DNA from: a bacterium
GTDB lineage: Bacteria; Fidelibacterota; UBA2242
Reading direction: 5' to 3'
Length of the DNA: 10,517 nucleotides
NCBI GenBank assembly: GCA_018895675.1
Contig: JAHIOG010000399.1
Span: 1-10,517 of the forward strand
Below the pieces are notes generated by a model. That model was given only the letters and a program-made list of their open reading frames with translations, did not search any database and was not told the DNA's origin. Position 1 is the stretch's first letter. Each line of letters opens with the position of its first letter. The position numbers were made by a program, and so were the translations under genes. Shown here piece by piece: positions 1-6,280 of the stretch.

Positions 1-374
1 AAGATACCTGAAAAAATATTTTTCATTTGATCTTCGTCAGAAAGCAGTTGACTTCTGAAATTTTTCAGAAATTTATTAAAGTCCATTCCTTCGATAAATT
101 CCATAACAATATAATAGTGTTCTAAACCTTTATCTTCCCATATTCCGCTATCATAATATTTTACGACAAATTCTGATTTGACTTTTTGTAAACTTCTAAT
201 TTCACGATAAAATCTTTTATAACCTCCTGATTGTATTTCATTACTCATTGCTTCCGGTTTTAGTATTTTTATAGCAAATATTTCTCCATTTCTAATTGCT
301 TTGTATGTATGACCAAAAGCTCCGCTTCCAATTGCTTCAATAATTCTATAACCGCTAATATTTAAACCAACCAT
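1..374 (-). CDS. Hanks-type Ser/Thr protein kinase, N-terminal part (runs off the window)
   Basis: Reading the minus strand from the ATG at 374-372 gives 124 residues with no stop before the window edge. The product begins MVGLNISGYRIIEAIGSGAF and is the N-lobe of a eukaryotic-like protein kinase. Visible parts are the glycine-rich loop GSGAFG (residues 16-21), the ATP-anchoring lysine in AIK (K36), the likely alpha-C glutamate in FYREIRSL (E58), and a hinge-like YYIVMEFIEG near residues 87-96. The HRD and DFG catalytic motifs would lie beyond position 1, so activity cannot be judged. A GGAGG ribosome binding site five bases upstream supports this start. GC is about 29% by hand count, far below the core genes, which suggests transfer. 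It follows the type III mod gene on the same strand. Kinases of this family phosphorylate Ser/Thr on protein partners; the target here is unknown. Confidence 0.88.
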   Translation of the reverse strand, partial: MVGLNISGYRIIEAIGSGAFGHTYKAIRNGEIFAIKILKPEAMSNEIQSGGYKRFYREIRSLQKVKSEFVVKYYDSGIWEDKGLEHYYIVMEFIEGMDFNKFLKNFRSQLLSDEDQMKNIFSGI

Positions 375-379
375 TGCAT

Positions 380-384
380 CCTCC
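380..384 (-). promoter_or_regulatory. Ribosome binding site of the kinase gene
   Basis: The minus strand reads GGAGG here, five bases before the ATG at 374. It is the strongest Shine-Dalgarno sequence in the window and fixes the kinase start, since the overlapping ATG at 379 opens a frame that stops after five codons. Confidence 0.75.
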
Positions 385-400
385 ATCAGTAAACAATACA

Positions 401-428
401 ATTATTAAATTTTAAATTAGTGATACAA
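401..428 (-). promoter_or_regulatory. Possible sigma-70-type promoter for the kinase gene
   Basis: On the minus strand TTGTAT (428-423) and AATAAT (406-401) are separated by 16 bases, matching TTGACA at 3 of 6 and TATAAT at 5 of 6 positions. It sits between the end of the mod coding information at 449 and the kinase start. The region is so AT-rich that a chance match is quite possible. Confidence 0.25.
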
Positions 429-448
429 ATGTTTTTTTATTGCCATAT

Positions 449-598
449 TTACACCACCCTCATCTCAATCCCAGCATCTTTCATCTGCAAGATCGTATTG
501 GTTTTTAATTGGTCATTGTTTTGAAAAAGTCTGTCCAACGTGATCAGTTTTCCCGGTTTCCCGTCTATAACGGCTTTCATAATGTCTTCGTCGATTTT
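449..598 (-). pseudogene. Out-of-frame C-terminal segment of the type III Mod gene
   Basis: In the frame ending at the TAA at 451-449 the minus strand encodes KIDEDIMKAVIDGKPGKL followed by ITLDRLFQNNDQLKTNT and finally GIEMRVV. This is the typical C-terminal end of type III Mod proteins (LDRLF..NDQLKTNT.LQM.DAG.E). It continues the upstream mod reading frame but is displaced by one base. Adding one A to the A5 run at 599-595 would join the parts as LEK-IDED, giving a 610-residue protein. The segment has no start of its own and is best read as the severed tail of the preceding gene. Its well-kept family sequence and in-frame stop suggest a recent change, recoding by -1 slippage, or a sequencing error. 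Confidence 0.85.
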
Positions 599-2280
599 TC
601 CAGAACGATTGCAATCTCATTCTTGTTTATCCAAAAAATTCCATCTTTATATTCAATCTCCGATGTAAGCTCCTTGCCGGATTTCAATAACAGCTCGTAT
701 AGAATATCATCAATTTCGGCGTCTTTTGCAACCGGGTCGGCATGCTTTTCCATTTGACGCAATAATTCTTCTTCCGATCCTATTCTATCGCTGCGCCAGA
801 TCTTAAAATTAGACTGACACAATTTGAATACCTTGAATCCCAAATCCAAACCGCTTTTGGCAAAATCCAGTTTGCCGTCATTCTCAGCCTTAATCTTCTT
901 AATCACCCGCCGGATGCGCTCCTTGCCTATCTCCGCAATGGTCTTATACCCGGCTTTATAGGCTTCTGAATTTTCATCGCAAGGCTCCGGCATCTGCACC
1001 ATGATGAATTTGCGGCTGCCGCCATCCTCTTTATTCAAATCCAGAACAGCGTAGGCAGTTGTTGATGAACCTGCAAAGAAATCTAGAATTATTTCTTCTT
1101 GAGTTATAATGCCAACTATGTGTTTTAATAAAGTAGAAGGTTTAGGGTAATCAAAAATATTAAATTTAAATAAGCTGTTTAACTCTTTTGATCCATGAGC
1201 GGTTGTTTTTACAATCTTAGAATCTAATATTGAATCTTGAGCGGTCTCTGTTTTTGTTCCTTCTGGTATAATTCTATATGCTTCAATTCTCCCATCATTT
1301 TGTTTTTCAAAGACAACCAAGTTTTTATTTAAAAATTCACTGAATTTTTCTGAACTGACTCTCCATCTGCCTTCTGTTCCATCCGGTCTAATTGGTAAAA
1401 CATTACCAAATTCTTTTGATGAAACAGCATAAAACATTGTCGGTCTATCTTCCCTTCTATCACCTTGTCCCCATTGTCTTATTCTTTCCTTGTTTTGCTT
1501 AGATTTTATTCTCACATCACCCATAATATTTAGGGATTCATTGTTTTTTGAATAACACACGATATATTCATGCAATGTTGCAGTTTTTTTTGAAGTTGAA
1601 CCTTTTCCAAGTCTGGATCTCCAAACAAATGTTTCAACAAAATTCTCCTCTCCGAACACCTCATTCATCAGCATGCGCATGTTGTGAACTTCATTATCGT
1701 CAATCGAGACAAAGATCACGCCGTCCTCCCGCAGGAGATTACGCGCCAGGAAGAGCCGCGGATACATCATGGAGAGCCAGTTGGAGTGGTAATGACCGCT
1801 GTCTTTGCTGTTGCGAAAGAGCCCTTCACGAGTAATCAGTCCGTTTTCATCTTTGCTTCCGCTGCGTTTCAAGTAGTCTTCCCGGCTTTCGGCAAATTTA
1901 TCGGAATAGATAAAGTCGTTGCCGGTATTATAGGGCGGATCGATATAGATCATCTTGATCTTGCCGAAGTAGGATTTCTGCAGGACTTTCATAACTTCGA
2001 GATTTTCACCCTCGATGAATAGGTTTTCGGAATTATCAAAGTTCACCGATTCTTCTTTATCGGGGAAAAGGGTTGCCGTCGTGGGGGTCTGCAAAGCGCG
2101 AAATGCTTCGGATTTGCCTGCCCAGTTCAGATGATAGCGTTCCTCGCGGAATTCAATGTCTTCACCCAGGGCGGCTTTCAGTTTCTCCCAGTCTATTTTT
2201 TCTTCCGTAAATGCTTCCGGCAGAATTTTTTTAAAATCATTGAGTTTTTTTTCTACAACGTTCAGTGATTTCCCATCCAT
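577..2280 (-). CDS. mod: Type III restriction-modification methyltransferase subunit (Mod), frameshifted near the 3' end
   Basis: This is an N6-adenine DNA methyltransferase of the beta class, the specificity and methylation subunit of type III restriction-modification systems. The product has 567 residues in this frame. Catalytic motif IV is DPPYNTG (114-120) and the AdoMet-binding motif I is DFFAGSS (400-406), in the beta-class order with the target-recognition region between them (about 201-400). The N-terminal EDIEFREERYHLNWAGK and the EDGGSRKFIMVQMPEP after motif I are also typical of Mod. The frame ends early at EKSTKTL because of a one-base shift at 595-599; the expected last 48 residues lie in the next frame down to 449. 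Bases 1081-1680, encoding the recognition region, are about 32% GC while sampled flanks are 48-58%, a mosaic pattern. AAGGA lies nine bases before the ATG at 2280; an out-of-frame ATG six bases upstream stops after seven codons. No res gene follows in the window. The family call is firm; whether the protein is active is uncertain. Confidence 0.93.
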   Translation of the reverse strand: MDGKSLNVVEKKLNDFKKILPEAFTEEKIDWEKLKAALGEDIEFREERYHLNWAGKSEAFRALQTPTTATLFPDKEESVNFDNSENLFIEGENLEVMKVLQKSYFGKIKMIYIDPPYNTGNDFIYSDKFAESREDYLKRSGSKDENGLITREGLFRNSKDSGHYHSNWLSMMYPRLFLARNLLREDGVIFVSIDDNEVHNMRMLMNEVFGEENFVETFVWRSRLGKGSTSKKTATLHEYIVCYSKNNESLNIMGDVRIKSKQNKERIRQWGQGDRREDRPTMFYAVSSKEFGNVLPIRPDGTEGRWRVSSEKFSEFLNKNLVVFEKQNDGRIEAYRIIPEGTKTETAQDSILDSKIVKTTAHGSKELNSLFKFNIFDYPKPSTLLKHIVGIITQEEIILDFFAGSSTTAYAVLDLNKEDGGSRKFIMVQMPEPCDENSEAYKAGYKTIAEIGKERIRRVIKKIKAENDGKLDFAKSGLDLGFKVFKLCQSNFKIWRSDRIGSEEELLRQMEKHADPVAKDAEIDDILYELLLKSGKELTSEIEYKDGIFWINKNEIAIVLEKSTKTL

Positions 2281-2359
2281 TTCATTAAATCCTTAACATT
2301 TTACTCCGCTTCTGACTGATGGCGAGCATTCAATTCACTTTTCCAATTCAAATATATCA

Positions 2360-2851
2360 TCAATCTTCATTGTTGCCTTTTGCTTTTGCGGTATACTTCT
2401 CCGAATCACATGCGAATTTTACGGCTTCTTCAGGAGTATCGACAGCAACAACCCCTTTGATGTCCCAGGAATGCAATGTAAATACCGGAATCCTAAACTG
2501 CAGACAATAGGCAATTTCCGAAAGAGTGCCGTATTCACCGCCAATGGCAATCGCCGCCGATGCGGTTCGGGCAATAATCGAATTTCGGGCAAGTCCGACG
2601 CCGGTGGCTATTGGGACAGTCACCCAGGAATTCGCATCCCGGATATCGTCTCCCGGCAATATTCCCACTGAAATACCACCAGCTTCGGAAGCGCCTTTAC
2701 AGGCAGCTTCCATGATGCCGCCGCGTCCGCCACAAACGAGTATAGCGCCATTTCGGGCGATTAGCCTGCCGACTTCAAAAGCCTGTTGACAAAGAGATTC
2801 ATCACAATCTCTTCCGCCGATTACGGCAATGATTTTCTTTTTTTCTCTCAT
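2360..2851 (-). CDS. TIGR00725-family SLOG-fold protein (LOG/DprA-like Rossmann fold)
   Basis: This 163-residue protein belongs to the TIGR00725 branch of the SLOG superfamily (related to LOG and to so-called lysine decarboxylase-like proteins). Visible features are an N-terminal nucleotide-binding start IIAVIGGRDCDE (7-18), the loop CGGRGGIMEAACKGA (40-54), which replaces the PGGxGTxxE signature of true LOG enzymes, a central GDDIRDANSWVTVPIATGVG, and GGEYGTLSEIAY (104-115). The fold is expected to bind a nucleotide or nucleoside-derived ligand; the biological role of this branch is not established. Its ATG (2851-2849) overlaps the asnS stop (2850-2848) as ATGA, so translation is probably coupled and the gene co-transcribed with asnS. 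The last 20 or so residues are charged and low in complexity. It is complete and of normal length for the family. Confidence 0.85.
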   Translation of the reverse strand: MREKKKIIAVIGGRDCDESLCQQAFEVGRLIARNGAILVCGGRGGIMEAACKGASEAGGISVGILPGDDIRDANSWVTVPIATGVGLARNSIIARTASAAIAIGGEYGTLSEIAYCLQFRIPVFTLHSWDIKGVVAVDTPEEAVKFACDSEKYTAKAKGNNED

Positions 2852-4143
2852 GGTCTCAACCGGTAAATTGTCCTTGCAAAAGGTATCGATTCACGTATCT
2901 GTTCAACACCCGACATCCATTGAACCAACCGTTCCAGCCCGACGCCAAATCCACTATGAGGCACTGAACCATATTTACGTAAATCCAGAAACCACTGATA
3001 TTCATCCAGAGGCATATCTTCAGCGACCATTCTCTGATACAGAAGATCATGATCATCTTCCCTCTGAGAACCGCCAATGATCTCCCCAAACCCTTCCGGC
3101 GCAATCAGGTCGGCGCCCAGGACCAGGTCGGGATTATCTTTATCCCGTTTCATATAAAAAGCTTTGATCTCCTTCGGCCATTTTTCTATAAAAACCGGAA
3201 CATCGGAACCCTCTGTAAGCATTACCTCGTCTTTTGCTCCCAAATCGCTCTTATCGGAAATATCAGATCCCCTGGATCTCAGGTACTCAATCGCCTCTTT
3301 ATGGGTCATTCGTTTAAAAGGAGCATCCGCCTTTTTAAGTTGTTCGATATCTCGTTCTAAAACTTCCAGCTCCGTTGCATTTTTTTCCAGTACAGATCGG
3401 ATGACAAAGCGAATCAGTTCTTCCTGGATTTTGAGGTTTTCATCGTGTTCAACATAAGCGGCTTCGGCGTCCATCATCCAGAATTCAGTCAGATGTTTAC
3501 GGGTTTTTGATTTTTCCGCCCGAAAAACCGGACCGAAATCGTAAACCCGACCGAGACTCATAATCCCGGCTTCCAGATAAAGCTGCCCGCTCTGGGATAA
3601 ATACGCGTTGCCGAGATCAAAATAAGGCACCGTGAACAACGTAGTCGTGCCTTCACAGGCGTTGGGCGTCAACAACGGTGAATCGAAACGAATAAATCCG
3701 TTATTGTTGAGATATTCCGTGATTGCATAATAAACCGTATGCCGGATTCTTAAAATCGCCCACTGTTTTCGCGAGCGTAACCACAGATGACGGTTATCCA
3801 TCAAAAATTCGACGCCGTGATCTTTCAGAGCAATGGGATAATCAGTCGCAATCTGTACAACCTTAATATCTCTTACAACGATCTCATAACCGCCCGGAGA
3901 TCGTCTGTCTGCATGGATCAATCCTTTAACAATTACCGAGGATTCCTGGGTTAACTCATCTTTTATATTGAATACTTCTTCGGAGACCTCGTTTTTTAAT
4001 ACAACGCCCTGAATTATTCCGGTTCCGTCCCGCAATATCAGAAACCAGATTTTACCACTGGAACGTTTGTTGTAAACCCAACCCTTAAGGGTCACTTCCC
4101 GGTCATTATAGTCTTTGACGTCTTTGATTAAAACCCAATCCAT
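2848..4143 (-). CDS. asnS: Asparagine--tRNA ligase
   Basis: This class IIb aminoacyl-tRNA synthetase charges tRNA-Asn with asparagine in the cytoplasm. The 431 residues hold an N-terminal OB-fold anticodon-binding domain (about 17-105, starting VTLKGWVYNKRSSGKIWFL) and the class II catalytic core. Motif 2 is FRAEKSKTRKHLTEFWMMDA (207-226), where the FRAEKSKT..HLTEFWMMDAE form is typical of AsnRS. AFYMKR (328-333), GEIIGGSQRE (353-362) and motif 3 GFGVGLERLVQWM (398-410) follow. These motifs separate it from AspRS and LysRS. GAGGA at 4152-4148 lies a few bases before the ATG. The stop overlaps the next gene by four bases. Motifs and length are complete. A non-discriminating AspRS is less likely given the AsnRS-type motif 2 and AFYMKR. 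Confidence 0.96.
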   Translation of the reverse strand: MDWVLIKDVKDYNDREVTLKGWVYNKRSSGKIWFLILRDGTGIIQGVVLKNEVSEEVFNIKDELTQESSVIVKGLIHADRRSPGGYEIVVRDIKVVQIATDYPIALKDHGVEFLMDNRHLWLRSRKQWAILRIRHTVYYAITEYLNNNGFIRFDSPLLTPNACEGTTTLFTVPYFDLGNAYLSQSGQLYLEAGIMSLGRVYDFGPVFRAEKSKTRKHLTEFWMMDAEAAYVEHDENLKIQEELIRFVIRSVLEKNATELEVLERDIEQLKKADAPFKRMTHKEAIEYLRSRGSDISDKSDLGAKDEVMLTEGSDVPVFIEKWPKEIKAFYMKRDKDNPDLVLGADLIAPEGFGEIIGGSQREDDHDLLYQRMVAEDMPLDEYQWFLDLRKYGSVPHSGFGVGLERLVQWMSGVEQIRESIPFARTIYRLRP

Positions 4144-4171
4144 AGAATCCTCATTTTTCAGATTAGTGTAA

Positions 4172-4177
4172 ATTATA
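4172..4177 (-). promoter_or_regulatory. asnS: Candidate -10 element of the asnS promoter
   Basis: The minus strand reads TATAAT exactly, 28 bases upstream of the asnS ATG. Transcription would start near 4165 and give a short leader. No good -35 hexamer is seen at 16-18 bases upstream (CTTTAA at 17). The surrounding run of T and A makes chance possible. Confidence 0.35.
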
Positions 4178-4224
4178 AAAAAATTGTCTAATAATTAAAG
4201 TTTGTATTGATAATCATAGTTAGT

Positions 4225-4302
4225 AACCTCCCCCTCTTTCCCCTCCCCGCCTGCTCCCGGAGGGCGGGCAGGCTTACCAAGGAGGGGATTATAGGGGTGG
4301 TT
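4225..4302. repeat. GC-rich palindromic intergenic repeat (REP/MITE-like)
   Basis: The 22-base outer arms run AACCTCCCC...CCCCTCC at the left and GGAGGGG...GGGGTGGTT at the right; 16 of 22 positions pair when one arm is reverse-complemented. The centre carries a nested inverted repeat, GCCTGC/GCAGGC, with CTCC/GGAG inside it. The block is a GC-rich island in AT-rich spacer. Its form suits a dispersed non-coding palindromic element, which on transcription would fold into a long hairpin. Other copies cannot be seen here apart from the loosely similar element at 10351-10400. Confidence 0.7.
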
Positions 4303-4337
4303 AATATATTTGCAAAATCAAAGAACCTTGTTACACA

Positions 4338-4352
4338 GGACAAAACTTTTGT
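4338..4352. repeat. Short perfect inverted repeat
   Basis: GACAAAA and TTTTGTC flank a single C, giving 7-base arms on either strand. With a one-base spacer it suits a protein-binding dyad better than an RNA hairpin. It may also be chance in AT-rich sequence. Confidence 0.4.
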
Positions 4353-4365
4353 CTTGTTCGAAGAA

Positions 4366-4380
4366 TCTCTTCAGGGAAGA
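4366..4380. repeat. Short hairpin, 6-bp stem with 3-base loop
   Basis: CTCTTC and GAAGAG pair across AGG. No U tract follows on the minus strand, so it is a poor rho-independent terminator for the lptE operon. It lies 14 bases from the dyad at 4338-4352. Confidence 0.35.
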
Positions 4381-4514
4381 GGTCTCTTTAAGGAAAATTG
4401 CTGTAAATAAAATTTGCGCATTTTCGTTCACCAAAGGCATCTCTTCGAGAAAATTCGTGGTCAACTTTCATATCAAATATCAGAAAATTAATCCTCCAGA
4501 AATTATAAAATATT

Positions 4515-5045
4515 TTACCATCCCGCCAGAATCGAATTGATAATATCTTCAATTATCTGGTCAACTGACTCTTCCAAAGCAAGTTCGCGGGTTCGATCCG
4601 TTGCGCCGGTCGGATCATACTCGCTGTAACCCGTAAATTGCTTCTTGAATATGGCTTTATTTTCGACTTTATCAAACCACTCTACTTCAACTTTCAACGT
4701 CAGCCGGTATTCTGTCACCGCTTCCGGCTTGTCGCTTTCCGATTCCTTGAAGACGAGAGGTTTGTCCTGGATACTCAAAATGGAACCATATAAAATGGAA
4801 TGGGCGTTGTCTTCTTCGGCTAATTTCAGAATATTCTCCTGGATAAAGCCAATGCGAATTTGATCGGTAACGACCTGCTGGATATTGAATTCCGCCGTAC
4901 GGTCCGTCAACACCGGAATTGCGACACTCTTGATATGCGGCGGTAAGGTTCCCTTTAAAGAATAAAACCAGCAACCGGAACCGAGAATCATCCAACTTAT
5001 CAAAATAGAGAGCTTAAGTACATTCACTCTTGATTTGTTTTTCAT
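4515..5045 (-). CDS. lptE: LptE-family outer-membrane lipoprotein (LPS assembly)
   Basis: The 176-residue protein has a basic start (MKNKSR), a hydrophobic segment (about 9-23) and a candidate lipidated cysteine at residue 25 (ILGSGC). The -3 residue is Gly rather than Leu, so the lipobox is imperfect. The following CWFYSLKGTLPPHIKSVAIP is the hallmark start of LptE proteins of the Bacteroidetes/Chlorobi type. In the family, LptE plugs the LptD beta-barrel that inserts lipopolysaccharide into the outer leaflet of the outer membrane, which implies a Gram-negative envelope. The C-terminal half (TEYRLTLKVEVEW, then EESVDQIIEDIINSIL) fits the alternating strand and helix layout. It starts three bases after the regulator's stop with no clear Shine-Dalgarno, so it is probably translated by coupling as the last gene of a purD-regulator-lptE operon. 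Confidence 0.82.
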   Translation of the reverse strand: MKNKSRVNVLKLSILISWMILGSGCWFYSLKGTLPPHIKSVAIPVLTDRTAEFNIQQVVTDQIRIGFIQENILKLAEEDNAHSILYGSILSIQDKPLVFKESESDKPEAVTEYRLTLKVEVEWFDKVENKAIFKKQFTGYSEYDPTGATDRTRELALEESVDQIIEDIINSILAGW

Positions 5046-5048
5046 GAT

Positions 5049-6260
5049 TTATAGTCCGTATTCTTTTATTTTTCGATACAGGGTTCGCTCACTGATTTTA
5101 AGGGCGTTGGCGGTCTGCCGCTTGCGAAAATTGAACTTCTTAAGAGTCTTCTGGATCAATTCCATCTCGACCTCTTCCAGCGATACCTTCCCAAGTATAT
5201 TCGGATTTACCAAAAAATCATCAGCCATTTCAAGGAGTGATTCTTCCTCGACAGATTCCTCATCATCAAGAGCCGGCGCGATGAAACGCTGGATTTCCGT
5301 ACTGCCACGGGAAGCATCAAAAGAAATGGAACTAAAATCTCCGGTAACAGCGTTTTTGATATCGTTAATATCGCGGCGTATTAATAAAATTTGCTGCAGA
5401 ATCAATTCGCGTTCTGCCTGGTCTATGCTTTTAGAAATTTTCATCGGAAGATTTGACGACGGTATTCGTCTGCCGATATTTAACCGTTTTGCTATCATGC
5501 TGCTGTTAATTACTTCGCCTTTTTCCAATACGATTATGCTTTCGACGAAATTTTTTAATTCGCGGATATTTCCCGGCCAGGAATAATTTTCAAGAACATG
5601 AATAGCGCTGGGCGAAAATCCCTTAAATGGAATATTGTTTCGATTGGCAAAGTCCAGCGCAAATTTTTCAATTAGAAGAGGAATATCCTCGCTGTGATGC
5701 CGCAATGCCGGAGCAACAATCGTAATCGTCTTCAACCGGTAGTAGAGATCCTTACGGAATTTTTCTTTCTCAATTTCATCTATCAGATCTTTATTTGTTG
5801 CGGCGATAATCCTAACGTCAACTTTTTTTCCAATAGAGCCGCCGACCGGAAGAAACTCTCCCAATTCAAGCACTCTCAATAATTTTACCTGTGTTTCCAG
5901 CGGCATTTCACCGATTTCATCCAGAAAAATCGTACCGTTATTGGCAGTTTCGAAATATCCTTTCCGTTCTCCAATCGCTCCCGTAAAAGCGCCTTTGACA
6001 TGCCCGAAGAGTTCGCTTTCCAGGATTCCGGCAGGTATGGCGCCACAATTCACTTTCACAAAAGGCTGGTGTTTCCGCAGACTCCGCCGGTGAACCGCGT
6101 CGGCGATCAATTCCTTCCCAGTTCCGCTTTCTCCCGCAATTAAAACCGTGATATCGGTTGCCGAAATCTGATCAATCATCTCAATTAGCTCTTTGATCTT
6201 TTCAGATTCGCCAAGGATACCAAAACTCTGTTGTAATTTATTTAAACGGGCTAGTTCCAT
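5049..6260 (-). CDS. Sigma-54-dependent transcriptional activator (AAA+ plus Fis-type HTH, no receiver)
   Basis: This 403-residue enhancer-binding protein remodels sigma-54 RNA polymerase by ATP hydrolysis. The AAA+ domain starts almost at the N-terminus with Walker A GESGTGKE (43-50), the sigma-54-contacting loop GAFTGA (90-95), Walker B IFLDE (111-115) and FRKDLYYRL (168-176) with arginine-finger residues. PGNIRELKN (229-237) marks the lid. A long acidic linker (about 265-360) leads to a Fis-type helix-turn-helix, RKRQTANALKISERTLYRKI (379-398). There is no N-terminal receiver, GAF or PAS domain, so it is probably not controlled by a phospho-relay of its own. CGAGGT lies before the ATG. It sits 20 bases after purD and 3 bases before lptE; linkage of such a regulator to lptE is common in Bacteroidetes. 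Its target promoters are unknown, and no -24/-12 site was identified in the window. Confidence 0.93.
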   Translation of the reverse strand: MELARLNKLQQSFGILGESEKIKELIEMIDQISATDITVLIAGESGTGKELIADAVHRRSLRKHQPFVKVNCGAIPAGILESELFGHVKGAFTGAIGERKGYFETANNGTIFLDEIGEMPLETQVKLLRVLELGEFLPVGGSIGKKVDVRIIAATNKDLIDEIEKEKFRKDLYYRLKTITIVAPALRHHSEDIPLLIEKFALDFANRNNIPFKGFSPSAIHVLENYSWPGNIRELKNFVESIIVLEKGEVINSSMIAKRLNIGRRIPSSNLPMKISKSIDQAERELILQQILLIRRDINDIKNAVTGDFSSISFDASRGSTEIQRFIAPALDDEESVEEESLLEMADDFLVNPNILGKVSLEEVEMELIQKTLKKFNFRKRQTANALKISERTLYRKIKEYGL

Positions 6261-6280
6261 TAAAACCTCGTTTCTGTCAT
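6260..6280 (-). other. Possible six-codon leader ORF between purD and the regulator
   Basis: Directly after the purD stop (6283-6281) an ATG at 6280-6278 opens the peptide MTETRF. Its TAA (6262-6260) shares a base with the ATG of the sigma-54 activator (TAATG). AGAGGA in the last purD codons could serve as its ribosome binding site. It may couple translation of the regulator to that of purD or may be a chance arrangement. Confidence 0.25.

Larger units (their letters stand above)
4144..4514. other. 371-base non-coding gap between lptE and asnS
   Basis: No convincing gene lies here; short open frames cross the repeat and have no recognisable protein features. The gap holds a likely -10 box next to asnS, a 78-base GC-rich palindromic repeat (4225-4302), two adjacent small hairpins (4338-4352 and 4366-4380), and AT-rich sequence up to the lptE stop. 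Because lptE ends at 4515 and asnS starts at 4143 on the same strand, terminator and promoter functions should both be here, but no stem followed by a U tract was seen on the minus strand. Confidence 0.6.

Noticed and set aside
1548..2022. Plus-strand open frames of 95 and 112 codons antisense to mod
   Set aside because: They mirror conserved Mod coding sequence, including the DPPY region, and have no family features.
2360..2851. LOG-type cytokinin riboside phosphohydrolase or lysine decarboxylase
   Set aside because: The PGGxGTxxE signature of LOG is absent; CGGRGGIMEAACKGA and GGEYGTLSE fit the TIGR00725 branch, whose activity is not established.
2848..4143. Aspartyl-tRNA synthetase
   Set aside because: Motif 2 FRAEKSKTRKHLTEFWMMDA and the AFYMKR segment are of the AsnRS type.
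4207..4540. Two plus-strand open frames of 67 and 76 codons between lptE and asnS
   Set aside because: They cross the palindromic repeat and AT-rich spacer, one enters lptE antisense, and neither resembles a protein family.
5035..5586. 183-codon plus-strand open frame antisense to the sigma-54 activator
   Set aside because: The opposite frame encodes a complete, well-recognised AAA+/Fis protein; the antisense product is serine- and arginine-rich shadow text.
5049..6260. NtrC-type two-component response regulator
   Set aside because: The AAA+ domain begins by residue 20 or so, leaving no room for a receiver domain.
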